Under the pieces are notes generated by a model that was not told the origin of the DNA, did no database searches, and saw only the letters and a list, made by a program, of their open reading frames with translations. A stretch of DNA of 64,000 nucleotides, from NCBI GenBank assembly GCA_030144725.1, contig JASKMD010000201.1, positions 1 to 64,000 of the forward strand, in the 5' to 3' direction. Shown here one piece after another: positions 10,301 through 22,300 of this stretch. The position numbers and the translations under genes are program-made. This DNA is from Haematococcus lacustris. Taxonomy: Eukaryota > Chlorophyta > Chlorophyceae > Chlamydomonadales > Haematococcaceae. Position 1 is the stretch's first letter, and every line of letters begins with the position of its first letter.

Positions 10301-13300
10301 GCTGCATCACCAGCAGCAGCAGCAGTGTTGAGGTGAGCTGCATCACCAGCAGCAGCAGCAGTGTTGAGGTCAGCTGCATCACCAGCAGCAGCAGCAGTGT
10401 TGAGGTCAGCTGCATCACCAGCAGCAGCAGCAGTGTTGAGGTCAGCTGCATCACCAGCAGCAGCAGCAGTGTTGAGGTCAGCTGCATCACCAGCAGCAGC
10501 AGCAGTGTTGAGGTCAGCTGCATCACCAGCAGCAGCAGCAGTGTTGAGGTCAGCTGCATCACCAGCAGCAGCAGCAGTGTTGAGGTCAGCTGCATCACCA
10601 GCAGCAGCAGCAGTGTTGAGGTCAGCTGCATCACCAGCAGCAGCAGCAGTGTTGAGGTCAGCTGCATCACCAGCAGCAGCAGCAGTGCTGAGGTCAGCTG
10701 CATCACCAGCAGCAGCAGCAGTGTTGAGGTCAGCTGCATCACCAGCAGCAGCAGCAGTGTTGAGGTCAGCTGCATCACCAGCAGCAGCAGCAGTGTTGAG
10801 GTCAGCTGCATCACCAGCAGCAGCAGCAGTGTTGAGGTGAGCTGCATCACCAGCAGCAGCAGCAGTGTTGAGGTCAGCTGCATCACCAGCAGCAGCAGCA
10901 GTGTTGAGGTCAGCTGCATCACCAGCAGCAGCAGCAGTGTTGAGGTCAGCTGCATCACCAGCAGCAGCAGCAGTGTTGAGGTCAGCTGCATCACCAGCAG
11001 CAGCAGCAGTGTTGAGGTCAGCTGCATCACCAGCAGCAGCAGCAGCAGTGTTGAGGTCAGCTGCATCACCAGCAGCAGCAGCAGTGTTGAGGTCAGCTGC
11101 ATCACCAGCAGCAGCAGCAGTGTTGAGGTCAGCTGCATCACCAGCAGCAGCAGCAGTGTTGAGGTCAGCTGCATCACCAGCAGCAGCAGCAGCAGTGCTG
11201 AGGTCAGCTGCATCACCAGCTCCTGTACCAGCAATACCAGCCACGGCTAGGTCGCCAGCAGCCAGCAACTGCTCAAGCTCTTTGATATGCTGTTAACATC
11301 TGGCTGCCGTCTGACTGCCATCTGGCACCTTGCCCCTGTAACCCACCAGGCACTGCCAGCGCAGAATAGCTCCCCTGAAGTGTCTTGGTCGGCACTGAGC
11401 TGTCGCCCAGCACAGGGTCCTGGGCCACCTGGGGTCAGTCACACTCCACATGTTGACAATCACACTCTGAATGCAGGCAGTCACACTCAACATGTCAAAT
11501 AATGAACCGCAGCTGCCGCCTCCCCCTGCCTCCCTGACCTGGTGGGGGGTGTTGAGCCGGGTCTGCAGCGCTGCCATCTCCCGCTCCCGCTCAGCCAGTT
11601 GGGCCTCCAGCTCCCTGTTGGCATGAGGCATGCTGTGGCAGTGAGGGGCGGTGAGGGGTAGTGCAGGGCAGTGAGGGGCAGTGCGGGGCGGTGAGGGGCA
11701 GTGAGGGGCAGTGAGGGGCAGTGCAGGGCAGTGAGGGGCAGTGCAGGGCAGTGAGGGGCAGTGAGGGGCAGTGCAGGGCAGTGAGGGGCAGTGCAGGGCA
11801 GTGAAGGGCAGTGAGGGGCAGTGAGGGGCAGTGAGGGGCAGTGCAGGGCAGTGAGGGGCAGTGCAGGGCAGTGAGGGGCAGTGAGGGGCAGTGCAGGGCA
11901 GTGAGGGGCAGTGCAGGGCAGTGAGGGGTAGTGCAGGGCAGTGAGGGGCAGTGAGGGGCAGTGAGGGGCAGTGAGGGGCAGTGAGGGGTAGTGCAGGGCA
12001 GTGAGGGGCAGTGAGGGGCAGTGCAGGGCAGTGAGGGGTAGTGCAGGGCAGTGAGGGGCAGTGAGGGGCAGTGCAGGGCAGTGAGGGGTAGTGCAGGGCA
12101 GTGAGGGGCAGTGCAGGGCAGTGAGGGGCAGTGAGGGGCAGTGAGGGGCAGTGAGGGGCAGTGAGGGGCAGTGAGGGGTAGTGCAGGGCAGTGAGGGGCA
12201 GTGAGGGGCAGTGAGGGGCAGTGAGGGGCAGTGAGGGGCAGTGAGGGGTAGTGCAGGGCAGTGAGGGGCAGTGAGGGGCAGTGAGGGGCAGTGCAGGGCA
12301 GTGAGGGGTAGTGCAGGGCAGTGAGGGGCAGTGAGGGGTAGTGCAGGGCAGTGCAGGGCAGTGAGGGGCAGTGAGGGGCAGTGCAGGGCAGTGAGGGGTA
12401 GTGAGGGGCAGTGAGGGGCAGTGAGGGGCAGTGCAGGGCAGTGAGGGGCAGTGAGGGGCAGTGAGGGGCAGTGAGGGGCAGTGAGGGGCAGTGAGGGGCA
12501 GTGCAGGGCAGTGAGGGGTAGTGCAGGGCAGTGAGGGGCAGTGAGGGGTAGTGCAGGGCAGTGAGGGGCAGTGAGGGGCAGTGAGGGGCAGTGAGGGGCA
12601 GTGAGGGGCAGTGAGGGGTAGTGCAGGGCAGTGAGGGGCAGTGAGGGGCAGTGCAGGGCAGTGAGGGGTAGTGCAGGGCAGTGAGGGGTAGTGCAGGGCA
12701 GTGAGGGGCAGTGAGGGGAAGTGCAGGGCAGTGAGGGGCAGTGAGGGGCAGTGAGGGGCAGTGAGGGGCAGTGAGGGGCAGTGAGGGGTAGTGCAGGGCA
12801 GTGAGGGGCAGTGAGGGGCAGTGCAGGGCAGTGAGGGGTAGTGCAGGGCAGTGAGGGGCAGTGAGGGGTAGTGCAGGGCAGTGAGGGGTAGTGCAGGGCA
12901 GTGAGGGGCAGTGAGGGGTAGTGAGGGGTAGTGCAGGGCAGTGAGGGGCAGTGAGGGGCAGTGAGGGGCAGTGCAGGGCAGTGAGGGGCAGTGAGGGGCA
13001 GTGAGGGGCAGTGAGGGGCAGTGAGGGGCAGTGAGGGGTAGTGCAGGGCAGTGAGGGGTAGTGAGGGGTAGTGCAGGGCAGTGAGGGGCAGTGAGGGGTA
13101 GTGCAGGGCAGTGAGGGGCAGTGAGGGGCAGTGAGGGGCAGTGAGGGGTAGTGCAGGGCAGTGAGGGGTAGTGCAGGGCAGTGAGGGGCAGTGAGGGGTA
13201 GTGAGGGGTAGTGCAGGGCAGTGAGGGGCAGTGAGGGGCAGTGCAGGGCAGTGAGGGGTAGTGAGGGGTAGTGCAGGGCAGTGAGGGGCAGTGAGGGGCA

Positions 13301-16300
13301 GTGCAGGGCAGTGAGGGGCAGTGAGGGGCAGTGCAGGGCAGTGAGGGGTAGTGAGGGGTAGTGCAGGGCAGTGAGGGGCAGTGAGGGGCAGTGCAGGGCA
13401 GTGAGGGGTAGTGCAGGGCAGTGAGGGGCAGTGAGGGGAAGTGCAGGGCAGTGAGGGGCAGTGAGGGGCAGTGAGGGGCAGTGAGGGGCAGTGAGGGGCA
13501 GTGAGGGGTAGTGCAGGGCAGTGAGGGGCAGTGAGGGGCAGTGCAGGGCAGTGAGGGGTAGTGCAGGGCAGTGAGGGGCAGTGAGGGGTAGTGCAGGGCA
13601 GTGAGGGGTAGTGCAGGGCAGTGAGGGGCAGTGAGGGGTAGTGAGGGGTAGTGCAGGGCAGTGAGGGGCAGTGAGGGGCAGTGCAGGGCAGTGAGGGGTA
13701 GTGAGGGGTAGTGCAGGGCAGTGAGGGGCAGTGAGGGGTAGTGCAGGGCAGTGAGGGGCAGTGAGGGGTAGTGCAGGGCAGTGAGGGGCAGTGAGGGGTA
13801 GTGAGGGGTAATGAGGGGCAGTGAGGGGCAGTGAGGGGTAGTGCAGGGCAGTGAGGGGCAGTGAGGGGCAGTGCAGGGCAGTGAGGGGTAGTGCAGGGCA
13901 GTGAGGGGCAGTGAGGGGAAGTGCAGGGCAGTGAGGGGTAGTGAGGGGCAGTGAGGGGTAGTGCAGGGCAGTGAGGGGCAGTGAGGGGCAGTGAGGGGCA
14001 GTGAGGGGCAGTGCAGGGCAGTGAGGGGCAGTGAGGGGTAGTGCAGGGCAGTGAGGGGCAGTGAGGGGTAGTGCAGGGCAGTGAGGGGCAGTGAGGGGCA
14101 GTGCAGGGCAGTGAGGGGCAGTGAGGGGTAGTGCAGGGCAGTGAGGGGTAGTGCAGGGCAGTGAGGGGCAGTGAGGGGTAGTGAGGGGTAGTGCAGGGCA
14201 GTGAGGGGCAGTGAGGGGCATTGCAGGGCAGTGAGGGGTAGTGAGGGATAGTGCAGGGCAGTGAGGGGCAGTGAGGGGTAGTGCAGGGCAGTGAGGGGCA
14301 GTGAGGGGTAGTGAGGGGTAGTGAGGGGCAGTGAGGGGCAGTGAGGGGTAGTGCAGGGCAGTGAGGGGCAGTGAGGGGCAGTGCAGGGCAGTGAGGGGTA
14401 GTGCAGGGCAGTGAGGGGCAGTGAGGGGAAGTGCAGGGCAGTGAGGGGTAGTGAGGGGCAGTGAGGGGTAGTGCAGGGCAGTGAGGGGCAGTGAGGGGCA
14501 GTGAGGGGCAGTGAGGGGCAGTGCAGGGCAGTGAGGGGCAGTGAGGGGTAGTGCAGGGCAGTGAGGGGCAGTGAGGGGTAGTGCAGGGCAGTGAGGGGCA
14601 GTGAGGGGTAGTGCAGGGCAGTGAGGGGTAGTGCAGGGCAGTGAGGGGCAGTGAGGGGTAGTGAGGGGTAGTGCAGGGCAGTGAGGGGCAGTGAGGGGCA
14701 GTGCAGGGCAGTGAGGGGCAGTGAGGGGTAGTGCAGGGCAGTGAGGGGCAGTGAGGGGCAGTGCAGGGCAGTGAGGGGCAGTGAGGGGTAGTGCAGGGCA
14801 GTGAGGGGCAGTGAGGGGTAGTGCAGGGCAGTGAGGGGTAGTGCAGGGCAGTGAGGGGCAGTGAGGGGTAGTGAGGGGTAGTGCAGGGCAGTGAGGGGCA
14901 GTGAGGGGCAGTGCAGGGCAGTGAGGGGTAGTGAGGGGTAGTGCAGGGCAGTGAGGGGCAGTGAGGGGTAGTGCAGGGCAGTGAGGGGCAGTGAGGGGTA
15001 GTGAGGGGTAGTGAGGGGCAGTGAGGGGCAGTGAGGGGTAGTGCAGGGCAGTGAGGGGCAGTGAGGGGCAGTGCAGGGCAGTGAGGGGTAGTGCAGGGCA
15101 GTGAGGGGCAGTGAGGGGAAGTGCAGGGCAGTGAGGGGTAGTGAGGGGCAGTGAGGGGTAGTGCAGGGCAGTGAGGGGCAGTGAGGGGCAGTGAGGGGCA
15201 GTGAGGGGCAGTGCAGGGCAGTGAGGGGCAGTGAGGGGTAGTGCAGGGCAGTGAGGGGCAGTGAGGGGTAGTGCAGGGCAGTGAGGGGCAGTGAGGGGCA
15301 GTGCAGGGCAGTGAGGGGTAGTGCAGGGCAGTGAGGGGCAGTGAGGGGTAGTGCAGGGCAGTGAGGGGCAGTGAGGGGCAGTGCAGGGCAGTGAGGGGCA
15401 GTGAGGGGTAGTGAGGGGTAGTGCAGGGCAGTGAGGGGTAGTGAGGGGTAGTGCAGGGCAGTGAGGGGTAGTGAGGGGTAGTGCAGGGCAGTGAGGGGTA
15501 GTGCAGGGCAGTGAGGGGCAGTGAGGGGCAGTGAGGGGTAGTGCAGGGCAGTGAGGGGCAGTGAGGGGTAGTGCAGGGCAGTGAGGGGCAGTGAGGGGCA
15601 GTGCAGGGCAGTGAGGGGTAGTGCAGGGCAGTGAGGGGCAGTGAGGGGAAGTGCAGGGCAGTGAGGGGTAGTGAGGGGTAGTGCAGGGCAGTGAGGGGCA
15701 GTGAGGGGCAGTGCAGGGCAGTGAGGGGCAGTGAGGGGCAGTGAGGGGTAGTGAGGGGTAGTGCAGGGCAGTGAGGGGCAGTGCAGGGCAGTGAGGGGCA
15801 GTGAGGGGCAGTGAGGGGTAGTGCAGGGCAGTGAGGGGCAGTGCAGGGCAGTGAGGGGCAGTGAGGGGCAGTGAGGGGTAGTGCAGGGCAGTGAGGGGTA
15901 GTGCAGGGCAGTGAGGGGTAGTGAGGGGCAGTGAGGGGCAGTGCAGGGCAGTGAGGGGCAGTGCAGGGCAGTGAGGGGTAGTGAGGGGTAGTGCAGGGCA
16001 GTGAGGGGCAGTGCAGGGCAGTGAGGGGCAGTGAGGGGCAGTGAGGGGTAGTGCAGGGCAGTGAGGGGTAGTGCAGGGCAGTGAGGGGCAGTGAGGGGCA
16101 GTGAGGGGCAGTGAGGGGCAGTGAGGGGCAGTGAGGGGCAGTGAGGGGCAGTGAGGGGCAGTGAGGGGCAGTGCAGGGCAGTGAGGGGCAGTGAGGGGCA
16201 GTGCAGGGCAGTGAGGGGCAGTGAGGGGCAGTGAGGGGCAGTGCAGGGCAGTGAGGGGCAGTGAGGGGCAGTGAGGGGCAGTGAGGGGTAGTGCAGGGCA

Positions 16301-19300
16301 GTGAGGGGTAGTGCAGGGCAGTGAGGGGCAGTGCAGGGCAGTGAGGGGCAGTGAGGGGCAGTGAGGGGCAGTGAGGGGCAGTGAGGGGCAGTGCAGGGCA
16401 GTGAGGGGCAGTGAGGGGCAGTGCAGGGCAGTGAGGGGCAGTGAGGGGCAGTGCAGGGCAGTGAGGGGTAGTGAGGGGCAGTGAGGGGCAGTGAGGGGCA
16501 GTGCAGGGCAGTGAGGGGCAGTGAGGGGCAGTGAGGGGCAGTGAGGGGCAGTGAGGGGCAGTGAGGGGCAGTGAGGGGTAGTGCAGGGCAGTGAGGGGCA
16601 GTGAGGGGCAGTGAGGGGTAGTGCAGGGCAGTGAGGGGCAGTGAGGGGTAGTGCAGGGCAGTGAGGGGCAGTGAGGGGCAGTGCAGGGCAGTGAGGGGCA
16701 GTGCAGGGCAGTGAGGGGCAGTGAGGGGCAGTGCAGGGCAGTGAGGGGCAGTGAGGGGCAGTGAGGGGCAGTGAGGGGCAGTGAGGGGTAGTGCAGGGCA
16801 GTGAGGGGCAGTGAGGGGCAGTGCAGGGCAGTGAGGGGCAGTGCAGGGCAGTGAGGGGCAGTGAGGGGCAGTGAGGGGCAGTGAGGGGCAGTGCAGGGCA
16901 GTGAGGGGCAGTGAGGGGCAGTGCAGGGCAGTGAGGGGTAGTGCAGGGCAGTGAGGGGCAGTGAGGGGCAGTGCAGGGCAGTGAGGGGTAGTGCAGGGCA
17001 GTGAGGGGCAGTGAGGGGCAGTGAGGGGCAGTGAGGGGCAGTGAGGGGCAGTGAGGGGCAGTGAGGGGCAGTGAGGGGCAGTGCAGGGCAGTGAGGGGCA
17101 GTGAGGGGCAGTGAGGGGTAGTGCAGGGCAGTGAGGGGCAGTGAGGGGCAGTGCAGGGCAGTGAGGGGTAGTGCAGGGCAGTGAGGGGCAGTGAGGGGCA
17201 GTGAGGGGCAGTGAGGGGCAGTGCAGGGCAGTGAGGGGTAGTGCAGGGCAGTGAGGGGCAGTGAGGGGCAGTGAGGGGCAGTGAGGGGCAGTGAGGGGCA
17301 GTGCAGGGCAGTGAGGGGTAGTGCAGGGCAGTGAGGGGCAGTGAGGGGCAGTGAGGGGCAGTGAGGGGCAGTGAGGGGTAGTGCAGGGCAGTGAGGGGCA
17401 GTGAGGGGCAGTGCAGGGCAGTGAGGGGTAGTGCAGGGCAGTGAGGGGCAGTGAGGGGAAGTGCAGGGCAGTGAGGGGCAGTGCAGGGCAGTGAGGGGCA
17501 GTGAGGGGCAGTGAGGGGCAGTGAGGGGCAGTGAGGGGCAGTGCAGGGCAGTGAGGGGTAGTGCAGGGCAGTGAGGGGCAGTGAGGGGCAGTGAGGGGCA
17601 GTGAGGGGCAGTGAGGGGCAGTGAGGGGCAGTGAGGGGCAGTGCAGGGCGGTGAGGGGCAGTGCAGGGCAGTGAGGGGTAGTGAGGGGTAGTGCAGGGCA
17701 GTGAGGGGAAGTGCAGGGCAGTGAGGGGCAGTGAGGGGCAGTGAGGGGCAGTGAGGGGCAGTGAGGGGCAGTGAGGGGCAGTGAGGGGCAGTGAGGGGCA
17801 GTGCAGGGCAGTGAGGGGCAGTGAGGGGCAGTGCAGGGCAGTGAGGGGTAGTGCAGGGCAGTGAGGGGCAGTGAGGGGCAGTGCAGGGCAGTGAGGGGAA
17901 GTGCAGGGCAGTGAGGGGCAGTGCAGGGCAGTGAGGGGCAGTGAGGGGCAGTGCAGGGCAGTGAGGGGTAGTGCAGGGCAGTGAGGGGCAGTGAGGGGCA
18001 GTGAGGGGCAGTGAGGGGCAGTGAGGGGTAGTGCAGGGCAGTGAGGGGCAGTGAGGGGCAGTGCAGGGCAGTGAGGGGTAGTGCAGGGCAGTGAGGGGCA
18101 GTGAGGGGCAGTGCAGGGCAGTGAGGGGTAGTGCAGGGCAGTGAGGGGCAGTGAGGGGCAGTGAGGGGCAGTGAGGGGCAGTGAGGGGCAGTGAGGGGCA
18201 GTGAGGGGCAGTGAGGGGCAGTGAGGGGCAGTGCAGGGCAGTGAGGGGCAGTGAGGGGCAGTGAGGGGTAGTGCAGGGCAGTGAGGGGCAGTGAGGGGCA
18301 GTGCAGGGCAGTGAGGGGTAGTGCAGGGCAGTGAGGGGCAGTGAGGGGCAGTGAGGGGCAGTGAGGGGCAGTGCAGGGCAGTGAGGGGTAGTGCAGGGCA
18401 GTGAGGGGCAGTGAGGGGCAGTGAGGGGCAGTGAGGGGCAGTGAGGGGCAGTGAGGGGCAGTGAGGGGTAGTGCAGGGCAGTGAGGGGCAGTGAGGGGCA
18501 GTGAGGGGCAGTGAGGGGCAGTGAGGGGTAGTGCAGGGCAGTGAGGGGCAGTGAGGGGCAGTGCAGGGCAGTGAGGGGTAGTGCAGGGCAGTGAGGGGCA
18601 GTGAGGGGAAGTGCAGGGCAGTGAGGGGCAGTGCAGGGCAGTGAGGGGCAGTGAGGGGCAGTGAGGGGCAGTGAGGGGCAGTGAGGGGCAGTGCAGGGCA
18701 GTGAGGGGTAGTGCAGGGCAGTGAGGGGCAGTGAGGGGCAGTGAGGGGCAGTGAGGGGCAGTGAGGGGCAGTGAGGGGCAGTGCAGGGCGGTGAGGGGCG
18801 GCACAGTTGGGCAGATGGGATGTTCCAAATGCCCTGCCTCTGTGTCATGCCCGGCCCTGCTCCCCCCCACCTACCTGATGCGCGCTGCCAAGGCCCCCTC
18901 TGCTGCATCACGAGCCGCGTCCTGGCTAGCTGCAGAGCGGGAGGCGGCCAGAGCCCCCGCCCCCAACCGCTCCGCCAGCTCTGCCTCAGAGCGCTGCAGC
19001 ACCAGGGCCGCGGCATCCACCTCAGCATTGCGCTCTGCAGCCAGGGCGTGAGCGCAGGGGAGAAGGGGGCGGGCAGTGGTGAGGAGGGCATACACCATAA
19101 GGTAGTCACAGGCCTGATATGGCTGTTAGGCCTGGTCTCAAAGCTACTGGGAAGTGGATTTGGTAAGAGGGGTGAGGAGGTAGGCAGGGCGGAGGCCTGG
19201 GTGATGGCAGGGTTAGGGGGAGCAGCCGGGGTGTATGAGGCCAGGGTATGCCAGTGAGGGGGGTTGACCTGGGTTAGAGTTAGGGTTAGGGTCATTTAGT

Positions 19301-22300
19301 GAGTTAGGTAAGTTAGATAAGGGGAAGGTTAGGGTTGGGAGTTCACAGTCAGTGACTGGCTGCAGGTCCTCAGGGCAGGTCCTGGCGCTGTGCCTCACAG
19401 CCTCCTGCCAAGCTCTGCCCTGATGGCTGCCCCTGGACCTGCTGGGTCCTCAGCTGTGGAGGGACAGGGCCAGCAGCTGACCTGCCAGCAGGGCCTGCGC
19501 CGCCACCAGCTGCTGCTCCCGGGCGGCCAGGTCAGCCAGGGCCTGCTGCAGCGCCCCACGCAGCTGCTGCTCCTCCCCCTCGTGCGCCACACTGCCTGCA
19601 GCCAGGTGCAGCAGGCCAGCCAACAGACTGCGGGAGTAGCTGGCAGCCTAGGGGTGAGGAGCCAGGCAGCGAGCTTGACAACTAGGCGGCAACAGCCCAA
19701 GCTGTCTGGGCCTGTCTGCTACTGCAGCTGGGGGCGTCGGGGGTGCGGTGTGCTGGGCTGGCCTCTGCCCCCTTCTCTGCCCTCCCTGGCCCCTCTGGGC
19801 TAGGCCCTGGGCTGGCAGGGCTAGGCGGCAACAGCCCGAGCTTCAGAGGCAACAGCCCGAGCCGTACTGGCCTAACCCTAGCGTGGGTGGTGCGGTGTGC
19901 TGGGCTGGCCCCCGGCCCCACCTCTGCCCTCCCTGGCCCCTAGCCCCTTGCCCTAGCTGGGCTAGCCCCTTGGCCATGCAGCCCTAGAGCGCCAGGCAGC
20001 CTGGCCCGCCTCCCAGCTGATCCCGGCTGTCCCGCAGCCTGAGGCGTGCGCTGACACCTCCACCTGCCGGTCTACAGGGTCACTCCTGGCTGTGCTGCAT
20101 CCCAGACAGGGCCCCGGCTGCCCTGGTGCCCCCCCGCCTGCCTCCCCACCTGGGTCCCTCCCCTCCCCTTCCTGGCCTCCTCCCAGCGACATGGCTGGGG
20201 CCAAGCGCTGCAGCTGCTGCGGCTGCTCAGCCAGCTGGCGCGTAGCCACCTGCAGCTGTGCGTCCACCTCAGCCTTGGCGACCTGCAGCAGCCACCAGGG
20301 CAATGGGTGAACCGCCAGCAGCGCCAGGGGCGGGTGCGTGGGATGCGCCGGGTGGGGAGCAGTGGGCGGTGGGCAGGGGAGCTATGGGGAAGGGGCTGCA
20401 AGGGCGAGGGGCTGCAGGCTGCAGGGTGAGCCTCAGGCCCTGGAGGTGGGGTCACCTGTTGCACACGCAGCTGGATTCATGGCTGGGACCTGGGGTCTGC
20501 TGGGCAGTAGCATAGCCATGGCTGGCCCTGCCTACCAATGCGCCCAGCTTGCTACGCGTTGCTGCATCAGCCAGGCAGTGTGGCGGCAGGCTGGTTAGGC
20601 CGCACCACAGCGGACCCTGTACCCACAGCTGCTAGTGCAACACCGGTCTTGGCGGCTCCCTCACCGTCAGCTGCGCCACCTGCTTTTCGGACTCGTCCCT
20701 CACTCGCGCCAGCTCCGCCTCCACATCTTGGACGTGCGCGCTCACTGTGCTGACGTCCTCCTCGCGCTGCTTCAGTAACCCCTGCACTTGCAAGCAGGCC
20801 ATTCGGGTGGGTCGACGCAGCAGCAATCGCAAACATGCATGAGGTATCATAGCTCCTGGCAGCACGACACTCGGCCCAAGGCGTGCAAGTGGGGAGCCTT
20901 ACTTGGAGCCGGGAGATGCGGGAGTAAAGTTGTTGCACCAGGCCGGCGGTGACAAGCCCGGTCGCGCCATCCCGGGCGCCATACCGGCTGCTGGCGGGCA
21001 AGCGCTTCATCACCGCCGCCAAGTCCTCCTCGAGCGCGCCTGCAACCAGCGAGGCGACAAGCATTGGTGATGCCTACACCACAGCGCGTCGCGGGCGTTC
21101 CCTGCAGCTGCAGCTCACCTTGGCGCAGCAGCGCGGGGTCTGTGCCGCTGGCGGCGTCGTTTGATGGCTCGTCAGGCATGTGCGAACCGCCCATGGATGC
21201 TGTTCGTCGCCCAACACTTGTGCAGTCCGAGGTGAGTCGCGCTTTGGTAGAAACTGCTCGCAGGACGGGCTCGCGCTGAGCCGGCTCATGCTCTACGGGG
21301 GATGATGCCGTCTGCTGCTGCAAATGGCTTGCTGTTGCCTCGTAGGGCTCCTCCGGCAGGTGTGTGAGCAGTCCCGACAGCCCCACAGCCGCGGCCATGT
21401 TGCCGACGCTGCCACTGCTGAGCTGGCTTCGGGCCCGAGACCGAGTCCGTGCGCCAAGACCGTCGGGTACAGTCGAGACCGATCCTTCCGGCGACGAGCG
21501 CGCGTGACGCATGGTTTGCTCTGTCGTGGGGTGCGTCGGAGCAGCGGCTGATGAACCGGCGTCGACGCTGGACAACCGGATTAACTTGCTGCTGCTGGGA
21601 CCGCTGCGTGACGAGGGCCTGGCAGCCGTCCGCGCTGGGGAGTTGGCCGGAGAATTATGGGCCGTGTGAGAAGAAAGCAGCTCCGATGCCCTGTCGCCCT
21701 GCCTGCGAGGCGGGCTGCTGCGGGACACCGAACGGCTGGTGTCGGTCAGGTAGCCGCTGCCCACGCTGTCCTGGTACTGCTCACGACTCTTGGGCGGGTG
21801 GGAGGGGAACGAGTGATGGGGCTGGGAGAGCAGTAGGCCCTGTGTTGAGGGCAACGGTTCCAGGTGCTCTGGATGTGGCTGTTGGTGCAGGTCCAGGTGG
21901 TGAGGGTGGTCCGGCAGAGTCAACTGCTGCTGCTGCTGCTCTCCCCCCTCCTGCTGCTCCCAGAGCTGTTGCTGTGTTTGCTCCCACTGCTGCTGCACTT
22001 GCCCCTGCTCCTGTTCTTCCTGCCTTTGCTCCTCCCATAACATCTGCTGCTCCCATTGCTGCTGCTGCTCCTGTGCCTGCTCCCACTGCTGCTGCTGCTC
22101 CCTCTGATACAGCTGCTGCTGCAGGTGTTGCTGCAGGTACTGCTGCTGTGGAGGCTGTTCCAGCCCCATGGCGTAAAACTCAGCCTGCAGCTGGTCTTCA
22201 TGCTGCCGCTGCTGCTGCTCAAGCAAAGTGTGGGAGGCAGAAGGGGAGGAAGGGCCGCCACCCCTCTCCAGCTGTTGCTGCTGCTGGTGCCAAGGGCTCT

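Noticed and set aside
9190..11250. Plus-strand Ser-rich frame of 686 codons over the 36-bp repeat
   Set aside because: It is the antisense shadow of the minus-strand exon, which alone has flanking coiled-coil sequence and splice sites.
9312..18798. CRISPR-like arrays
   Set aside because: The units are contiguous tandem repeats without unique spacers, and the DNA is eukaryotic.
11293..19295. Minus-strand open frames of 2,500-2,600 codons (Pro/His/Cys/Leu repeats)
   Set aside because: The 10-bp unit simply lacks stop codons in that strand. Phase-matched exons on both sides with GTAGGT and ACAG sites show it is an intron.
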